Counted from the stretch's first letter, positions 1 to 9,928 are shown. The stretch: DNA of 64,000 bases from Fulvimarina sp040239565 (GCF_040239565.1 NZ_JBEHWS010000004.1:248001-312000), one strand, 5' to 3'. Translations and numbers: made by a program. The notes: generated from the letters alone by a model not told the origin.

Positions 1-1581
1 AATGCCGGCGCGTTCGAGGCGGCTCATCACCTGCTCCATGTCGGCGCAGAGCTTGTCGAGCGCTTCCTGGCTGGTCTTGGCACCGCTCATCGCGTCACCG
101 ATGTTCTGCCACCAGAGCTGCGCGAGTTTCGGATAGTCCGGCACGTTGGTACCCGTCGGCGACCAGCGGACGCGGTCCGGAGAGCGATAGAACTCGACGA
201 GACCGCCAAGACGATCGGCACGCTCGGTGAAGTGGTCGGAGTTGATCGTCGATTCACGAATGAAAGTGAGACCGACGTCGGACTTCTTCACGTCCACCGT
301 CTTGGAGGTGACGAACTGGGCATAGAGCCAGGCGGCCTTGGCGCGGTCGTCAGGCGTCGAGTTGAGGATCGTCCAGGAACCGACGTCCTGATAGCCGATC
401 TTCATACCATCTTCCCAGTAGGCGCCATGCGGCGAGGGAGCCATGCGCCATTTCGGCGTGCCATCTTCGTTGAGAACCGCATCCGCACCGTCGCCCACCA
501 TGTTGGCGGTGAAGGCGGTGTACCAGAACATCTGCTGAGCGATGTTGCCCTGAGCCGGGACGGGACCTGCTTCCGAGAACGTCATACCGGCAGCCTGCGG
601 CGGCGAGTACTTCTCGAGCCACTCGATCGCCTTGTCGACGGCATAGACAGCCGCCGGCGAGTTCGCCGCTCCACCGCGTGCAACGCAAGCGCCGACCGGC
701 TGACTGTTTTCGTTGACGCGGATACCCCATTCGTCAACCGGAAGACCGTTCGGCTCACCCGTCGAGCCCATGCCGGCCATCGACATCCAGGCGTCGGTGT
801 AGCGCCAGCCAAGTGACGGGTCCTTCTTGCCGTAGTCCATGTTGCCATAGACGCCGGAAGACGGCTCGCCGTCGATATAGCTCATGTCGCGGCCGGTGAA
901 GAATTCGGCGATATCCTCGTAGGCGCTCCAGTTGACCGGCACCCCAAGCTCGTAACCGTATTCGTTCTGGAAGTCCGTTCGGGTCTTCTCGTCGTTGAAC
1001 CAGTCGTAGCGGAACCAGTAGAGGTTCGCGAACTGCTGGTCGGGCAGCTGGTAGAGATTGCCGTCCGGGCCCGTCGTGAACTGGGTGCCGATGTAGTCCT
1101 CGAGGTCCAGCGTCGGGCTGGTGACGTCGGCACCCTCGCCTTCCATCCATTCGGTGAGGTTGCGGGCCTGGCCGTAGCGCCAGTGCGTGCCGATCAGGTC
1201 GGAGTCGTTGACATATGCGTCATAGACGTTCTCGCCGGACTGCATCTGAACCTGCAGGCGCTCGACCACGTCGCCCTCGCCGATGAGGTCGTGCGTGACG
1301 TTGATGCCGGTGATCGCGGTGAAGGCGGGCGCGAGGACCTGGCTTTCATATTCGTGCGTCGTGATCGTCTCGGAAACGACGTTGATGCTCATACCTTCGA
1401 ATGGCTTGGCAGCATCGATAAACCACTGCATCTCCTTTTCCTGATCTTCTCGGGAAAGCGTAGAGACGTCGCCGATTTCCGAGTCGAGGAACTGGGTTGC
1501 TTCTTCCATGCCCGCATGGGCGGGCACGGCGAACGCGGCCAAAAGGCCCAGCGCTGTCGTTGTCTTGAGTACGAGGTTCAT
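1..1581 (-). CDS. glpV: GlpV-type glycerol ABC transporter substrate-binding protein (3' end outside window)
   Basis: Periplasmic solute-binding protein that delivers glycerol to the GlpPQ permease. 527 codons are visible; the C-terminus lies beyond the left edge, so the gene is cut by the window and not broken. The start follows a strong AGGGAGGAA ribosome site. Residues 1-23 form a signal peptide ending AHA, and the mature protein begins GMEEATQFLDSEIGD, which I recognise as typical of rhizobial GlpV. It is the last visible gene of an operon read glpD-S-T-P-Q-U-V, 65 bp after glpU. The family assignment rests on sequence pattern and operon order; the substrate is inferred from the rhizobial glp operons. 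Confidence 0.93.
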   Translation of the reverse strand, partial: MNLVLKTTTALGLLAAFAVPAHAGMEEATQFLDSEIGDVSTLSREDQEKEMQWFIDAAKPFEGMSINVVSETITTHEYESQVLAPAFTAITGINVTHDLIGEGDVVERLQVQMQSGENVYDAYVNDSDLIGTHWRYGQARNLTEWMEGEGADVTSPTLDLEDYIGTQFTTGPDGNLYQLPDQQFANLYWFRYDWFNDEKTRTDFQNEYGYELGVPVNWSAYEDIAEFFTGRDMSYIDGEPSSGVYGNMDYGKKDPSLGWRYTDAWMSMAGMGSTGEPNGLPVDEWGIRVNENSQPVGACVARGGAANSPAAVYAVDKAIEWLEKYSPPQAAGMTFSEAGPVPAQGNIAQQMFWYTAFTANMVGDGADAVLNEDGTPKWRMAPSPHGAYWEDGMKIGYQDVGSWTILNSTPDDRAKAAWLYAQFVTSKTVDVKKSDVGLTFIRESTINSDHFTERADRLGGLVEFYRSPDRVRWSPTGTNVPDYPKLAQLWWQNIGDAMSGAKTSQEALDKLCADMEQVMSRLERAGI

Positions 1582-1646
1582 TCATTCCTCCCTGGATTGG
1601 AACCTTGGCTGAAACGGCGGCCCTCCGAGACCGCCGGATAAACTCC

Positions 1647-1919
1647 TCAGACGGTCTTGAAGACAACCGCCAGAAAGAGAAGCGAGATCGCGAGGCCGGC
1701 CCACTGGGTGATGTCGGTGAGACCGAGCCAGGCGAGATTGATGAAGGCCATGCTAAGCAGGCCGATAAAGAGCCGGTCGCCGCGCGTCGTTTCCATACGC
1801 AGGATGCCGCGCCGGGGCGTTTCCGGGTATCGGATCGCTAGCACGGTGAAGAAGGCGAGCGTTGCCGCGATGATCACGAAGAAGGCCGCCGTCGGCCAGG
1901 TCCAAGCCATCCATGACAT
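1647..1919 (-). CDS. glpU: GlpU, small DUF2160 membrane protein of the glycerol ABC operon
   Basis: A 90-residue integral membrane protein with about three hydrophobic segments (near residues 9-28, 50-68 and 71-88). The start chosen is the ATG preceded by GGAGGAGATCAACCC; a longer reading with 27 extra residues lacks a ribosome site. Its size, hydrophobicity and place between the permease glpQ and the binding protein glpV match the DUF2160/GlpU protein of rhizobial glycerol operons. Its exact role is unclear; it is assumed to be an accessory of the transporter. It starts 16 bp after the glpQ stop, so co-transcription is likely. Confidence 0.9.
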   Translation of the reverse strand: MSWMAWTWPTAAFFVIIAATLAFFTVLAIRYPETPRRGILRMETTRGDRLFIGLLSMAFINLAWLGLTDITQWAGLAISLLFLAVVFKTV

Positions 1920-1935
1920 GGGTTGATCTCCTCCC

Positions 1936-2828
<893 letters not shown>

Positions 2829-2832
<4 letters not shown>

Positions 2833-3704
2833 TGCGGTCCGTCCCTCTTATCGAGATTGGTCATGACGATGTAGAAGACGTAGGAGATCGTCATAATGAC
2901 AAGGAAGTACATGATCGAGAAGGCGGCGGCGGGCCCGAGATCGAACTGACCGAGCGCCATTTTGACGAGGTCGATCGACAGGAAGGTCGTCGCATTGCCT
3001 GGTCCGCCGCCCGTTACGACGAACGGTTCGGTGTAGATCATGAACGAGTCCATGAAGCGAAGCAGGATCGCGATCATCAGGACGCCGCTCATCTTCGGCA
3101 GCTCGATGTAGCGGAACACCGCCCAGCGCGAGGCCTGATCGATCTTGGCGGCCTGATAATAGGCATCCGGAATGGACTGAAGACCGGCATAGGCAAGGAG
3201 TGCCACCAGCGACGTCCAATGCCAGACATCCATGACAATGACGGTCGTCCAGGCCGCGAAGAAGTCCTGCGTGTAATTGTAGTCGACGCCTATCGCGCGG
3301 AGCGTATAGCCGAGAAGGCCGATATCGACGCGCGCGAAGATCTGCCAGATCGTGCCGACGACATTCCACGGAATGAGCAGCGGCAGGCTCATCAGGACGA
3401 GGCAGACGGAGGCCCAGAAGCCCTTCTTCGGCATGTTGAGCGCGACGAAGATACCGAGCGGCACCTCGATTGCGAGGATGATGCCGGAAAAGACGAGCTG
3501 GCGCTGAAGCGCATTCCACATTCGGTCGGAGGCCAAAAGCTGCTCGAACCAGTCGAGCCCGGCCCAGAAGAATACGTTGTTACCAAATGTGTCCTGAACC
3601 GAATAGTTGACCACCGTCATCAGCGGGATGACCGCAGAGAAGGCGACGAGGATCAGGACCGGGAGAACGAGGAACCAGGCCTTGTTATTGACGGTCTTTT
3701 CCAT
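2829..3704 (-). CDS. glpP: GlpP, glycerol ABC transporter permease (MalF-type)
   Basis: 291-residue membrane permease and partner of GlpQ. A first membrane segment lies at about residues 10-30, with further segments over the rest of the chain. The EAA-type loop appears as YYQAAKIDQASRW near residue 182; the usual glycine of this motif is replaced by glutamine. Its start overlaps the glpT stop by one base and its own stop overlaps the glpQ start by four, so the genes are tightly coupled. Glycerol specificity is inferred from the operon. Confidence 0.93.
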
Positions 3705-4804
3705 CAGGCCGCCCTCCTTCCTTCGGCCGAACCGCCCTGCGGCTCGATGCGCCAGTCATCGACATAGACGTTGACCCGGCCGGGCTCGAAGGCGACAGTC
3801 TGGCCCTCCGAAGCGATGTCCTCGCCCTCGCCTGAGATGATGTCGAGCGGGACACCGAAGAGCCGCGCTCGGACGATCCGATGCCGGCCGACGTCCTCGA
3901 CCCGATCGATGGTGACAGGCAGCCCCTCGCCCGTGGTCAGCCTCACATGCTCGGGCCGAATGCCGAGCTGCGTTCGCCCCGAAGGCCGGCCGTAATCGCT
4001 CCCGAGCGCGATATGGTGGCCCTCGACCGTCGCGGTTTCGCCCTCGACGGAGCAATCGAGGAAGTTCATGCCGGGCGATCCGATGAAGTAACCGACGAAG
4101 GTATGTTCGGGACGCTCGAAGAGTTCCTCCGGCGTTCCGATCTGCACCACGCGGCCGTCATGCATGACGACGACGCGATCTGCGAAGGTCAGCGCCTCCG
4201 TCTGGTCGTGGGTGACGTAGATCATGGTATGGCCGAACTGGCGGTGAAGCTCCTTCAGCTGGGTGCGGAGCTGCCATTTCATGTGCGGATCGATGACCGT
4301 CAGCGGCTCGTCGAAGAGAAGCGCGTTCACGTCTTCGCGCACCATGCCGCGCCCGAGGCTGATCTTCTGCTTTGCGTCGGCGGCCAGACCCCTCGCCTTG
4401 CGGTCGAGCTGATCGGTCATGCCGATCATGTCGCCGATCCGCTCGACGCGCTCCTTGATGACGGCCGCGTCGAGGCCACGGTTCTTGAGGGGGAAAGCGA
4501 GATTTTCGCGCACCGTCATCGTGTCGTAGACGACGGGAAACTGGAACACCTGTGCGATATTGCGCTGCGCCGTCGGCGCGGTCGTGACATCGTTTTGATT
4601 GAAGAGGATGCTGCCCTGGGACGGGATCAGCAGACCCGAAATAATGTTGAGCAGCGTGGACTTCCCGCAGCCCGAAGGGCCGAGCAGCGCGTAAGCCTCG
4701 CCGTCGCGCCAGACATGGTCGATCTCCTTCAGCGCCCAGTCGTCGTCCTTCGACGGATTGGGATGATAGGAGTGAGCGAGGTTTTTGAGCGTAATCTGCG
4801 CCAT
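3704..4804 (-). CDS. glpT: GlpT, glycerol ABC transporter ATP-binding protein with degenerate signature motif
   Basis: 366-residue ATPase of the MalK/UgpC type. Walker A GPSGCGKST is at residues 42-50, followed by a Q-loop, Walker B LLFDEP and an intact switch histidine in YVTHDQTEAL. The C-terminal ~120 residues are a TOBE/OB-like domain. The ABC signature that should read LSGGQ is replaced by LAADAKQKISLGRG, so this subunit cannot give a normal signature to its partner. GlpS has an intact LSGGQ but no switch histidine, which fits an asymmetric heterodimer. The gene lies 6 bp after glpS. Confidence 0.93.
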   Translation of the reverse strand: MAQITLKNLAHSYHPNPSKDDDWALKEIDHVWRDGEAYALLGPSGCGKSTLLNIISGLLIPSQGSILFNQNDVTTAPTAQRNIAQVFQFPVVYDTMTVRENLAFPLKNRGLDAAVIKERVERIGDMIGMTDQLDRKARGLAADAKQKISLGRGMVREDVNALLFDEPLTVIDPHMKWQLRTQLKELHRQFGHTMIYVTHDQTEALTFADRVVVMHDGRVVQIGTPEELFERPEHTFVGYFIGSPGMNFLDCSVEGETATVEGHHIALGSDYGRPSGRTQLGIRPEHVRLTTGEGLPVTIDRVEDVGRHRIVRARLFGVPLDIISGEGEDIASEGQTVAFEPGRVNVYVDDWRIEPQGGSAEGRRAA

Positions 4805-4810
4805 AATCCC

Positions 4811-5899
4811 TCAAGCGGCCTGAGCGTAGGAGGCAGGCGCGATCAGCGCGCCGTTCTTGTCGAATAGATAGACGTGGCGAGGCTCCAGATAGACGGAGAC
4901 CTGCTCGCGCGCATCGAGGTCGCGCACGCCATGGACCAGCCCGATCCAGCGATCCTTGCCGTGGTCGAGATGCACGAAGGTTTCGGAGCCGGTGATTTCC
5001 GTGACGGCGACGCTAGCCGAAAACTCGAATGCCGTTCCGTCTGGTTTCTCAAGCTCAAGATGGTTCGGCCGGAAACCTGCGATATAGGCGCCGTCGGCGA
5101 GTTCAGAGAACGCGCCGGTGGCTGATTTCGCCTTGCCGTCGCCGAAGTCGAGTTCATTGCCGCGTTTCTCGACACCCGTGAAGTTCATCGGCGGATCGGA
5201 GAAAACGCGAGCCGTCGTCGCATCGACGGGTTGGCGATAGACAGTCGGCGTCGGGCCGAACTGCGTGACACGGCCTTCCCAAAGCGTCGCCGTGTTGCCG
5301 CCGAGAAGGAGCGCTTCTTCCGGCTCGGTCGTCGCATAGACGAAGATCGAGCCGCTTTCCTCGAAGATCTTCGGGATCTCGATGCGGAGTTCCTCACGCA
5401 GTTTGTAGTCGAGATTGGCGAGAGGTTCGTCGAGGAGGACGAGGCCTGCGTTCTTCACAAGGGCGCGGGCCAGTGCGCAGCGTTGCTGCTGCCCGCCTGA
5501 GAGCTCGAGCGGCTTGCGATCCAGCATGGGCGTCAGCTTCATCAACTCGGCGGCCTTGCGGACCTCGGTATCGATCTCCTGCTTGGGCCGGCCGGACAGC
5601 CGCATCGGGCTCGCGATATTGTCGTAGACGCTCATAGAGGGGTAGTTGATGAACTGCTGATAGACCATGGCGATCTGCCGGTCCTGCACCCGCACGCCGG
5701 TCACGTCCTCATCGTTCCAGAGCACGCGGCCCGTCGAAGGCCGGTCGAGTCCAGCCATCAGCCTCATCAGCGAGGTCTTGCCGGCGTTGGTCGGCCCGAG
5801 CAGCACGTTCATCGTGCCCTTGTCGAGGGTCAGATCCATCGGATGAATGTGGGTGCTGCCACGCACCACTTTCGAAACGCCGTCCAGCCTGAGTGTCAT
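4811..5899 (-). CDS. glpS: GlpS, glycerol ABC transporter ATP-binding protein lacking the switch histidine
   Basis: 362-residue ATPase. Walker A is GPTNAGKTS (about residues 35-43), the signature ELSGGQQQR is intact, and Walker B is VLLDEP. The switch (H-loop) region reads YATTEPEEAL where relatives have YVTHDQEEAL, so the histidine is replaced by threonine. The C-terminal regulatory domain of about 120 residues is retained. It sits between glpD (15-bp gap) and glpT (6-bp gap). Together with GlpT this predicts one normal and one degenerate ATP site. Function is assigned from the rhizobial glp operon. Confidence 0.93.
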   Translation of the reverse strand: MTLRLDGVSKVVRGSTHIHPMDLTLDKGTMNVLLGPTNAGKTSLMRLMAGLDRPSTGRVLWNDEDVTGVRVQDRQIAMVYQQFINYPSMSVYDNIASPMRLSGRPKQEIDTEVRKAAELMKLTPMLDRKPLELSGGQQQRCALARALVKNAGLVLLDEPLANLDYKLREELRIEIPKIFEESGSIFVYATTEPEEALLLGGNTATLWEGRVTQFGPTPTVYRQPVDATTARVFSDPPMNFTGVEKRGNELDFGDGKAKSATGAFSELADGAYIAGFRPNHLELEKPDGTAFEFSASVAVTEITGSETFVHLDHGKDRWIGLVHGVRDLDAREQVSVYLEPRHVYLFDKNGALIAPASYAQAA

Positions 5900-5914
5900 C
5901 GCATCTCCTCCGCC

Positions 5915-7567
5915 CTACTCCGCCGCGTTTGCAAGCGAATTGCTGCGCGACGTCATGAAGGCATCCAGCGCTGCAATCTCTTCGGCATCAAGACGCAATC
6001 CGAGTTTCGTGCGCCGCCAGACGACGTCATCTGCGGTTTTCGCGAATTCCTTGTCCATCAGCCATCGCACTTCGGCCTCGGTCAGGTCAGCACCGAAGTT
6101 TTGGCCGAGATCGCCGGCAGTCTTCGCATCTCCAAGCACGTCCGCCGCTTCGGTGCCGTAAGCCTTCATCAGCCGACGCGCCCAGCGTTCGGTCAGGAAC
6201 GGATGGTCGGCCATGAGCCGCTCGACGAGGCGGTCGGCTTCATCGACGCCGAAATCTCCGCCCGGCAGGGCTGCGCCGGACGTCCATGGCTTCGTCTTGC
6301 GACCAAGCGCCTCGTCGATGTGTTCCAGCGCGCCTTCTGAGAGCCGGCGATAGGTCGTGATCTTCCCGCCGAAGATATTGAGGAGCGGGGCGCCATTCCG
6401 GTCGAGCTTCAGAACATAGTCGCGTGTCGCGGCCGTCGCGCTCGAAGCGCCGTCGTCGAAGAGCGGGCGGACGCCGGAATAGTCCCAGACGACGTCTTCG
6501 ACCGTCAGGCTCTTTTCGAAATAGCGATTCACGAAGCCGAGGAGATAGTCCCGTTCCTCTTTCGACGTTTCCGGCTTTTCGTCGGGATCGGCGTGTTCCT
6601 GGTCGGTCGTCCCGATCAGCGTGAAATCGGTCTCGTAGGGGATGACGAAGATGATGCGGCCATCTTCGCCCTGAAGGAAATAGGCCTTGTCGTGGTCGAA
6701 CAGCTTGTCGACAACGAGATGACTTCCGCGAACGAGGCGCACCGAATGTTCGTCATTCGCCCGCGACGACCGGGAGATGACGTCGGCCGCCCAGGGGCCT
6801 CCCGCGTTGACGAGCATCTTGGCGCGGAACGTCCGGCGATCACCGCTCTCGGTGTCCTCGGTTTGGACTGTCCAGCCATCATTCTCCCGATCTGCGCGAA
6901 GAACCTTGCAGCGCGTCATGATACGCGCGCCACGCTTGGCGGCGTCACGCGCATTGAGAGTGACCAGCCGTGAATCCTCGACCCAGCAATCGGAATATTC
7001 GAATGCCGTCTTGAATTCGTCTTTTAACGGCCCTCCAGCCGGATCGCGCTCGAGATCGACGCTCTTCGCTCCGGGCAGGAGCGTTCGGCCACCCATTGTG
7101 TCATAGATGAAGAGACCGAGCCGGATCATCCAGGCAGGACGCCGCCCCCGCATCCAGGGCATGACCGTGGACAGGAGCTTCGAAGCCGGGGTGTCGGTCT
7201 CAAAGCGCATTTCGGAATTGTACGGCAGGACGAACCGCATCGGCCAGGCGATGTGCGGCATCGCCTTCAGGAGGATTTCGCGTTCGTGCAGAGCTTCTCG
7301 GACCAGACTGAACTCGAAATATTCCAGGTAGCGAAGGCCGCCGTGGAAGAGCTTGGTCGATTTGGAAGATGTCGCCGAGGCGAGATCATTCATCTCGGCA
7401 AGAGCGACCGAGTAGCCACGGCCGACGGCGTCTCGCGCAATCCCGCAGCCGTTCACGCCACCGCCGATCACGAAGAGATCGACGATGTCGTCGGTGTGCT
7501 CGCGTGCATTTCGCGCAAACCGACCCGCGGTCGGTGCAGCAGCTTGAGCCGAAGATGGTGAAGGCAT
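5915..7567 (-). CDS. glpD: Glycerol-3-phosphate dehydrogenase, FAD-dependent
   Basis: 550-residue membrane-associated flavoenzyme that oxidises sn-glycerol 3-phosphate to dihydroxyacetone phosphate and passes electrons to the quinone pool. The FAD-binding GGGVNGCG motif lies near residues 35-42, followed by the family stretch ATSSKSTKLFHGGLRYLE. A C-terminal helical domain is present, and the length is usual for GlpD. The start at 7567 is preceded by GGGAGGGTGACGCG; an upstream in-frame ATG at 7600 has no ribosome site. It is the first gene of the glycerol operon, divergent from glpR. No glycerol kinase gene is in view. Confidence 0.96.
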   Translation of the reverse strand: MPSPSSAQAAAPTAGRFARNAREHTDDIVDLFVIGGGVNGCGIARDAVGRGYSVALAEMNDLASATSSKSTKLFHGGLRYLEYFEFSLVREALHEREILLKAMPHIAWPMRFVLPYNSEMRFETDTPASKLLSTVMPWMRGRRPAWMIRLGLFIYDTMGGRTLLPGAKSVDLERDPAGGPLKDEFKTAFEYSDCWVEDSRLVTLNARDAAKRGARIMTRCKVLRADRENDGWTVQTEDTESGDRRTFRAKMLVNAGGPWAADVISRSSRANDEHSVRLVRGSHLVVDKLFDHDKAYFLQGEDGRIIFVIPYETDFTLIGTTDQEHADPDEKPETSKEERDYLLGFVNRYFEKSLTVEDVVWDYSGVRPLFDDGASSATAATRDYVLKLDRNGAPLLNIFGGKITTYRRLSEGALEHIDEALGRKTKPWTSGAALPGGDFGVDEADRLVERLMADHPFLTERWARRLMKAYGTEAADVLGDAKTAGDLGQNFGADLTEAEVRWLMDKEFAKTADDVVWRRTKLGLRLDAEEIAALDAFMTSRSNSLANAAE

Positions 7568-7619
7568 CGCGTCACCCTCCCAAGCGGCGCAATCGGACAT
7601 TCTTGTTTATACGGCTCAA

Positions 7620-7643
7620 ACAAACGCGCCTATGTTCGTTTGT
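7620..7643. promoter_or_regulatory. Inverted repeat in the glpD-glpR spacer, candidate GlpR operator
   Basis: Perfect 7-bp arms ACAAACG and CGTTTGT are separated by 10 bp. The right part includes TATGTTCGTT, which matches one half of the E. coli GlpR operator as I remember it. It lies about 53 bp upstream of the glpD start in the 213-bp divergent spacer (7568-7780). Operator function is inferred. Confidence 0.5.
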
Positions 7644-7674
7644 CAATCATGAATGTTCAATATTCCCATATTCG

Positions 7675-7699
7675 TTTTCGTTTTACGCAAAACCGAAAA
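7675..7699. promoter_or_regulatory. Second inverted repeat in the glpD-glpR spacer, candidate GlpR operator
   Basis: The arms are TTTTCGTTTT and AAAACCGAAAA around ACGC, a near-perfect dyad with a one-base bulge. It is centred about 55 bp from the first dyad, consistent with a repressor that binds two sites and loops or tiles the spacer. The T- and A-rich composition stands out from the surrounding GC-rich DNA. Confidence 0.5.
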
Positions 7700-7780
7700 T
7701 CAGCGCTTGTCAAATGCTCGTCGGTTCCACACTATCCATCAACTGGTAAAACCGGCTCGAAAGCGCTGGGGGACGAAACA

Positions 7781-8539
7781 TTGACGCTATTGATGCGGCA
7801 TCCTGAAATTCTTGAAATTGCCCGGACCGAGGGAAAGGTCTCGGTCGACAACCTCGCCGAACGATTTGAAGTCACGGCCCAGACGATCCGGCGCGATTTG
7901 AGTGAACTCTGCGATTCGGGTCAGCTGAAGCGCGTGCATGGCGGTGCGATCCTCGCCTCAGGCGTCGCCAATATAGGCTATGAGGCGCGGCGCGCGCTCA
8001 ATGCCGACGCGAAGGCGCGAATCGGGCGCACTGCGGCGGCGGCGATCCCGAATGGCTCGTCGATCTTCATGAATATCGGCACGAGCACAGAGGCTGTTGC
8101 GCGTGAGATGCTTCATCACCGCGATCTCCTGGTGATGACCAACAATCTGAACATCGCGAACATTCTTGCGGCGAACGGCGACTGCGAGGTGATCGTGGCC
8201 GGTGGCACGCTGCGACGCAGCGATGGCGGCATCGTCGGCAGCATGACGAACCGCATGGTCGAGCAGTTCAAGTTCGACTTCGCCATCATCGGCTGCTCGG
8301 CGCTCGACGAAGACGGCGACATCCTCGATTTCGACGTTCAGGAAGTCGGCGTCAGCCAAGCTGCCTTGCAGCGCGCCCGCAACGTCATCCTCGTCGCCGA
8401 CGCCTCCAAGTTCGAGCGCAATGCACCGGCCTGCATTGGCAGCCTCGAAGCGGTGGACGTTTTATACACCGACGCGAACCTCTCCGAGCCGCTGCTGGCC
8501 AAGTGCCGCGACTGGAATACGAAGGTCACCCTCTGCTGA
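7781..8539 (+). CDS. glpR: DeoR-family glycerol-3-phosphate repressor GlpR
   Basis: About 252 residues. The N-terminal DeoR helix-turn-helix is clear: RHPEILEIARTEGKVSVDNL followed by VTAQTIRRDLSEL and KRVHGG. The C-terminal DeoRC sensor domain contains MTNNLNIANIL and the ADASKF signature. The start chosen is TTG at 7781, 7 bp after TGGGGGA; ATG at 7793 is the alternative but is too far from that site. A longer reading from 7640 would run through the operator region and is unlikely. Divergence from glpD suggests repression of the glp operon, relieved by glycerol 3-phosphate. Confidence 0.9.
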   Translation: MTLLMRHPEILEIARTEGKVSVDNLAERFEVTAQTIRRDLSELCDSGQLKRVHGGAILASGVANIGYEARRALNADAKARIGRTAAAAIPNGSSIFMNIGTSTEAVAREMLHHRDLLVMTNNLNIANILAANGDCEVIVAGGTLRRSDGGIVGSMTNRMVEQFKFDFAIIGCSALDEDGDILDFDVQEVGVSQAALQRARNVILVADASKFERNAPACIGSLEAVDVLYTDANLSEPLLAKCRDWNTKVTLC

Positions 8540-8557
8540 GATCGACCGTCCGTTCTC

Positions 8558-9811
8558 TCAATAACCGTGAGCGCTCATGCGCTCGACATACCAGGTGGCA
8601 AAATCGTCGAGGGCGCCTTCGGTGAATTTGGAATAGGGCCCCGGACGATAACCGACCGAGTGGGCGCCGGCATCGGCTCTGGCGACGAGAGCTGCGTCCT
8701 GGGCGTTGGTCGCTTTCCAGACCGAGGTCAGGTGTTCAAGATCGTAATCGACCCCTTCGACGGCATCCTTGTGGACCAGCCATTTGGTGCGCACCAGCGT
8801 CTGGTTGGCCGAAAGCGGAAAGATCGTGAAGATTACGGCATGATCGGCCATCACGTGATTCCAGGAATTGTTGCCCCACAGATGGATGTCGCCGGTATCC
8901 TTGCGGGTCATCGTGCCGAGAAGCTTGCTTGAGGCGGCAAGCGCGTCCGGTGTCTGGGACTCGCCCGCTCCGGCAATGATCAGCCGCTGGGTTCGGAAAT
9001 TGGTTTCCTTCCCCACCGTGTGCTCGATCGCGCGGGAGGGGTAGCCGGCATTCTCCCAGGCGTTCGTGCGCTCCTCGTACATCTTGCCATGTGTCGCCGC
9101 TTCCTCGCGGTCCGCGTCGGAAAGCTGCTCGGGGTCGAATCCGAAGTCGAGATCGATGAATGAAACACAGAGCTCGGGATGGTTCGAGGCGCAGTGATAG
9201 CACTCCCGATTGTTCTCCATCGTCAGCTTCCAGTTGCCGTCCTCCACGAGTTCGCTCTCATAGGCGACCTTCGTGTTCGCAAGATCGTAGGGTGCGAGGC
9301 GCGGCTCCATGGTTTCGGCAAGCGTCTCGATATCGGACGGCGCTTCGTCGGCGAGACAGACATAGAGGATGCCGCCGATCGAGCGCATGTGGACTGGGCG
9401 CAGATGATGCAGGTCGTGGCGGAAGTCCTTGCCCATATGCGGAGCTTCGATCAGCTCACCGTCAAGCTCGTAGATCCATTGATGGTAAGGGCAGACGAGC
9501 TTGCCGATGGTCGAATGGCCGGCATCGACGAGCTTGGCACCGCGATGGCTGCAGACATTGTGAAAGGCACGCACCATTCCCTCGTCATCACGCACGATCA
9601 CGATCGAGGAGCGGCCAATATCGACCCCGTATACATCGCCCTCCTCCGGTACGTCCGCTTCAACCGCAACGGCGATCCAATGGCGATGGAAGATCACGTC
9701 CAGATCGGCCTCGTAGACGTCAGGCCGCGTGTAGAGGCCGGCAGGCAGTGAATAGCCCGGCTGGCGCGCGCGCAGAAGGCCGGAGACGTCATCCTTCGGG
9801 GATTGCAGCAT
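8558..9811 (-). CDS. Rieske-type aromatic-ring-hydroxylating/demethylating oxygenase, GbcA/Stc2-like alpha subunit
   Basis: 417-residue terminal oxygenase. The Rieske [2Fe-2S] ligands are C87, H89, C107 and H110 (CSHRG and CPYHQW). The mononuclear iron site is seen in NNRECYHCASNHPEL (H206 and H211), with a late NAQD aspartate. The overall pattern resembles glycine-betaine demethylase GbcA and stachydrine demethylase, which remove N-methyl groups. No GbcB-like reductase lies nearby, so electrons must come from elsewhere. It is divergent from a LysR gene with palindromes between them. The substrate is not proven; an O-methyl or N-methyl compound is possible. Confidence 0.85.
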   Translation of the reverse strand: MLQSPKDDVSGLLRARQPGYSLPAGLYTRPDVYEADLDVIFHRHWIAVAVEADVPEEGDVYGVDIGRSSIVIVRDDEGMVRAFHNVCSHRGAKLVDAGHSTIGKLVCPYHQWIYELDGELIEAPHMGKDFRHDLHHLRPVHMRSIGGILYVCLADEAPSDIETLAETMEPRLAPYDLANTKVAYESELVEDGNWKLTMENNRECYHCASNHPELCVSFIDLDFGFDPEQLSDADREEAATHGKMYEERTNAWENAGYPSRAIEHTVGKETNFRTQRLIIAGAGESQTPDALAASSKLLGTMTRKDTGDIHLWGNNSWNHVMADHAVIFTIFPLSANQTLVRTKWLVHKDAVEGVDYDLEHLTSVWKATNAQDAALVARADAGAHSVGYRPGPYSKFTEGALDDFATWYVERMSAHGY

Positions 9812-9886
9812 GGCTAAACCTGAAATGTAGGAGATAAGGCGGATCTCGGTCCGGCGCGCATTCTCCGTCCGATAAAGGTCGCTTTC

Positions 9887-9907
9887 AACGCCAGAAATTC
9901 TGGCGTT
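9887..9907. promoter_or_regulatory. Perfect palindrome upstream of the Rieske and LysR genes
   Basis: AACGCCAGA and TCTGGCGTT form perfect 9-bp arms around AAT. It lies 75 bp from the Rieske start and 58 bp from the LysR start, so it can serve both. This is a likely regulator-binding site, though not of the typical LysR T-N11-A spacing. Confidence 0.5.
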
Positions 9908-9909
9908 TC

Positions 9910-9928
9910 ACATAATCTGAAGTTATGT
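9910..9928. promoter_or_regulatory. LysR-type T-N11-A dyad
   Basis: ACATAA and TTATGT are separated by 7 bp, giving the ATAA-N7-TTAT form typical of LysR regulator boxes. It ends 37 bp upstream of the LysR start. Together with the palindrome two bases away it makes a compact control region for both divergent genes. Confidence 0.5.

Noticed and set aside
3704..4804. GlpT as a pseudogene because the LSGGQ motif is lost
   Set aside because: The rest of the ATPase is intact, the frame is open, and the change is matched by a complementary loss in GlpS, so it looks like a family trait.
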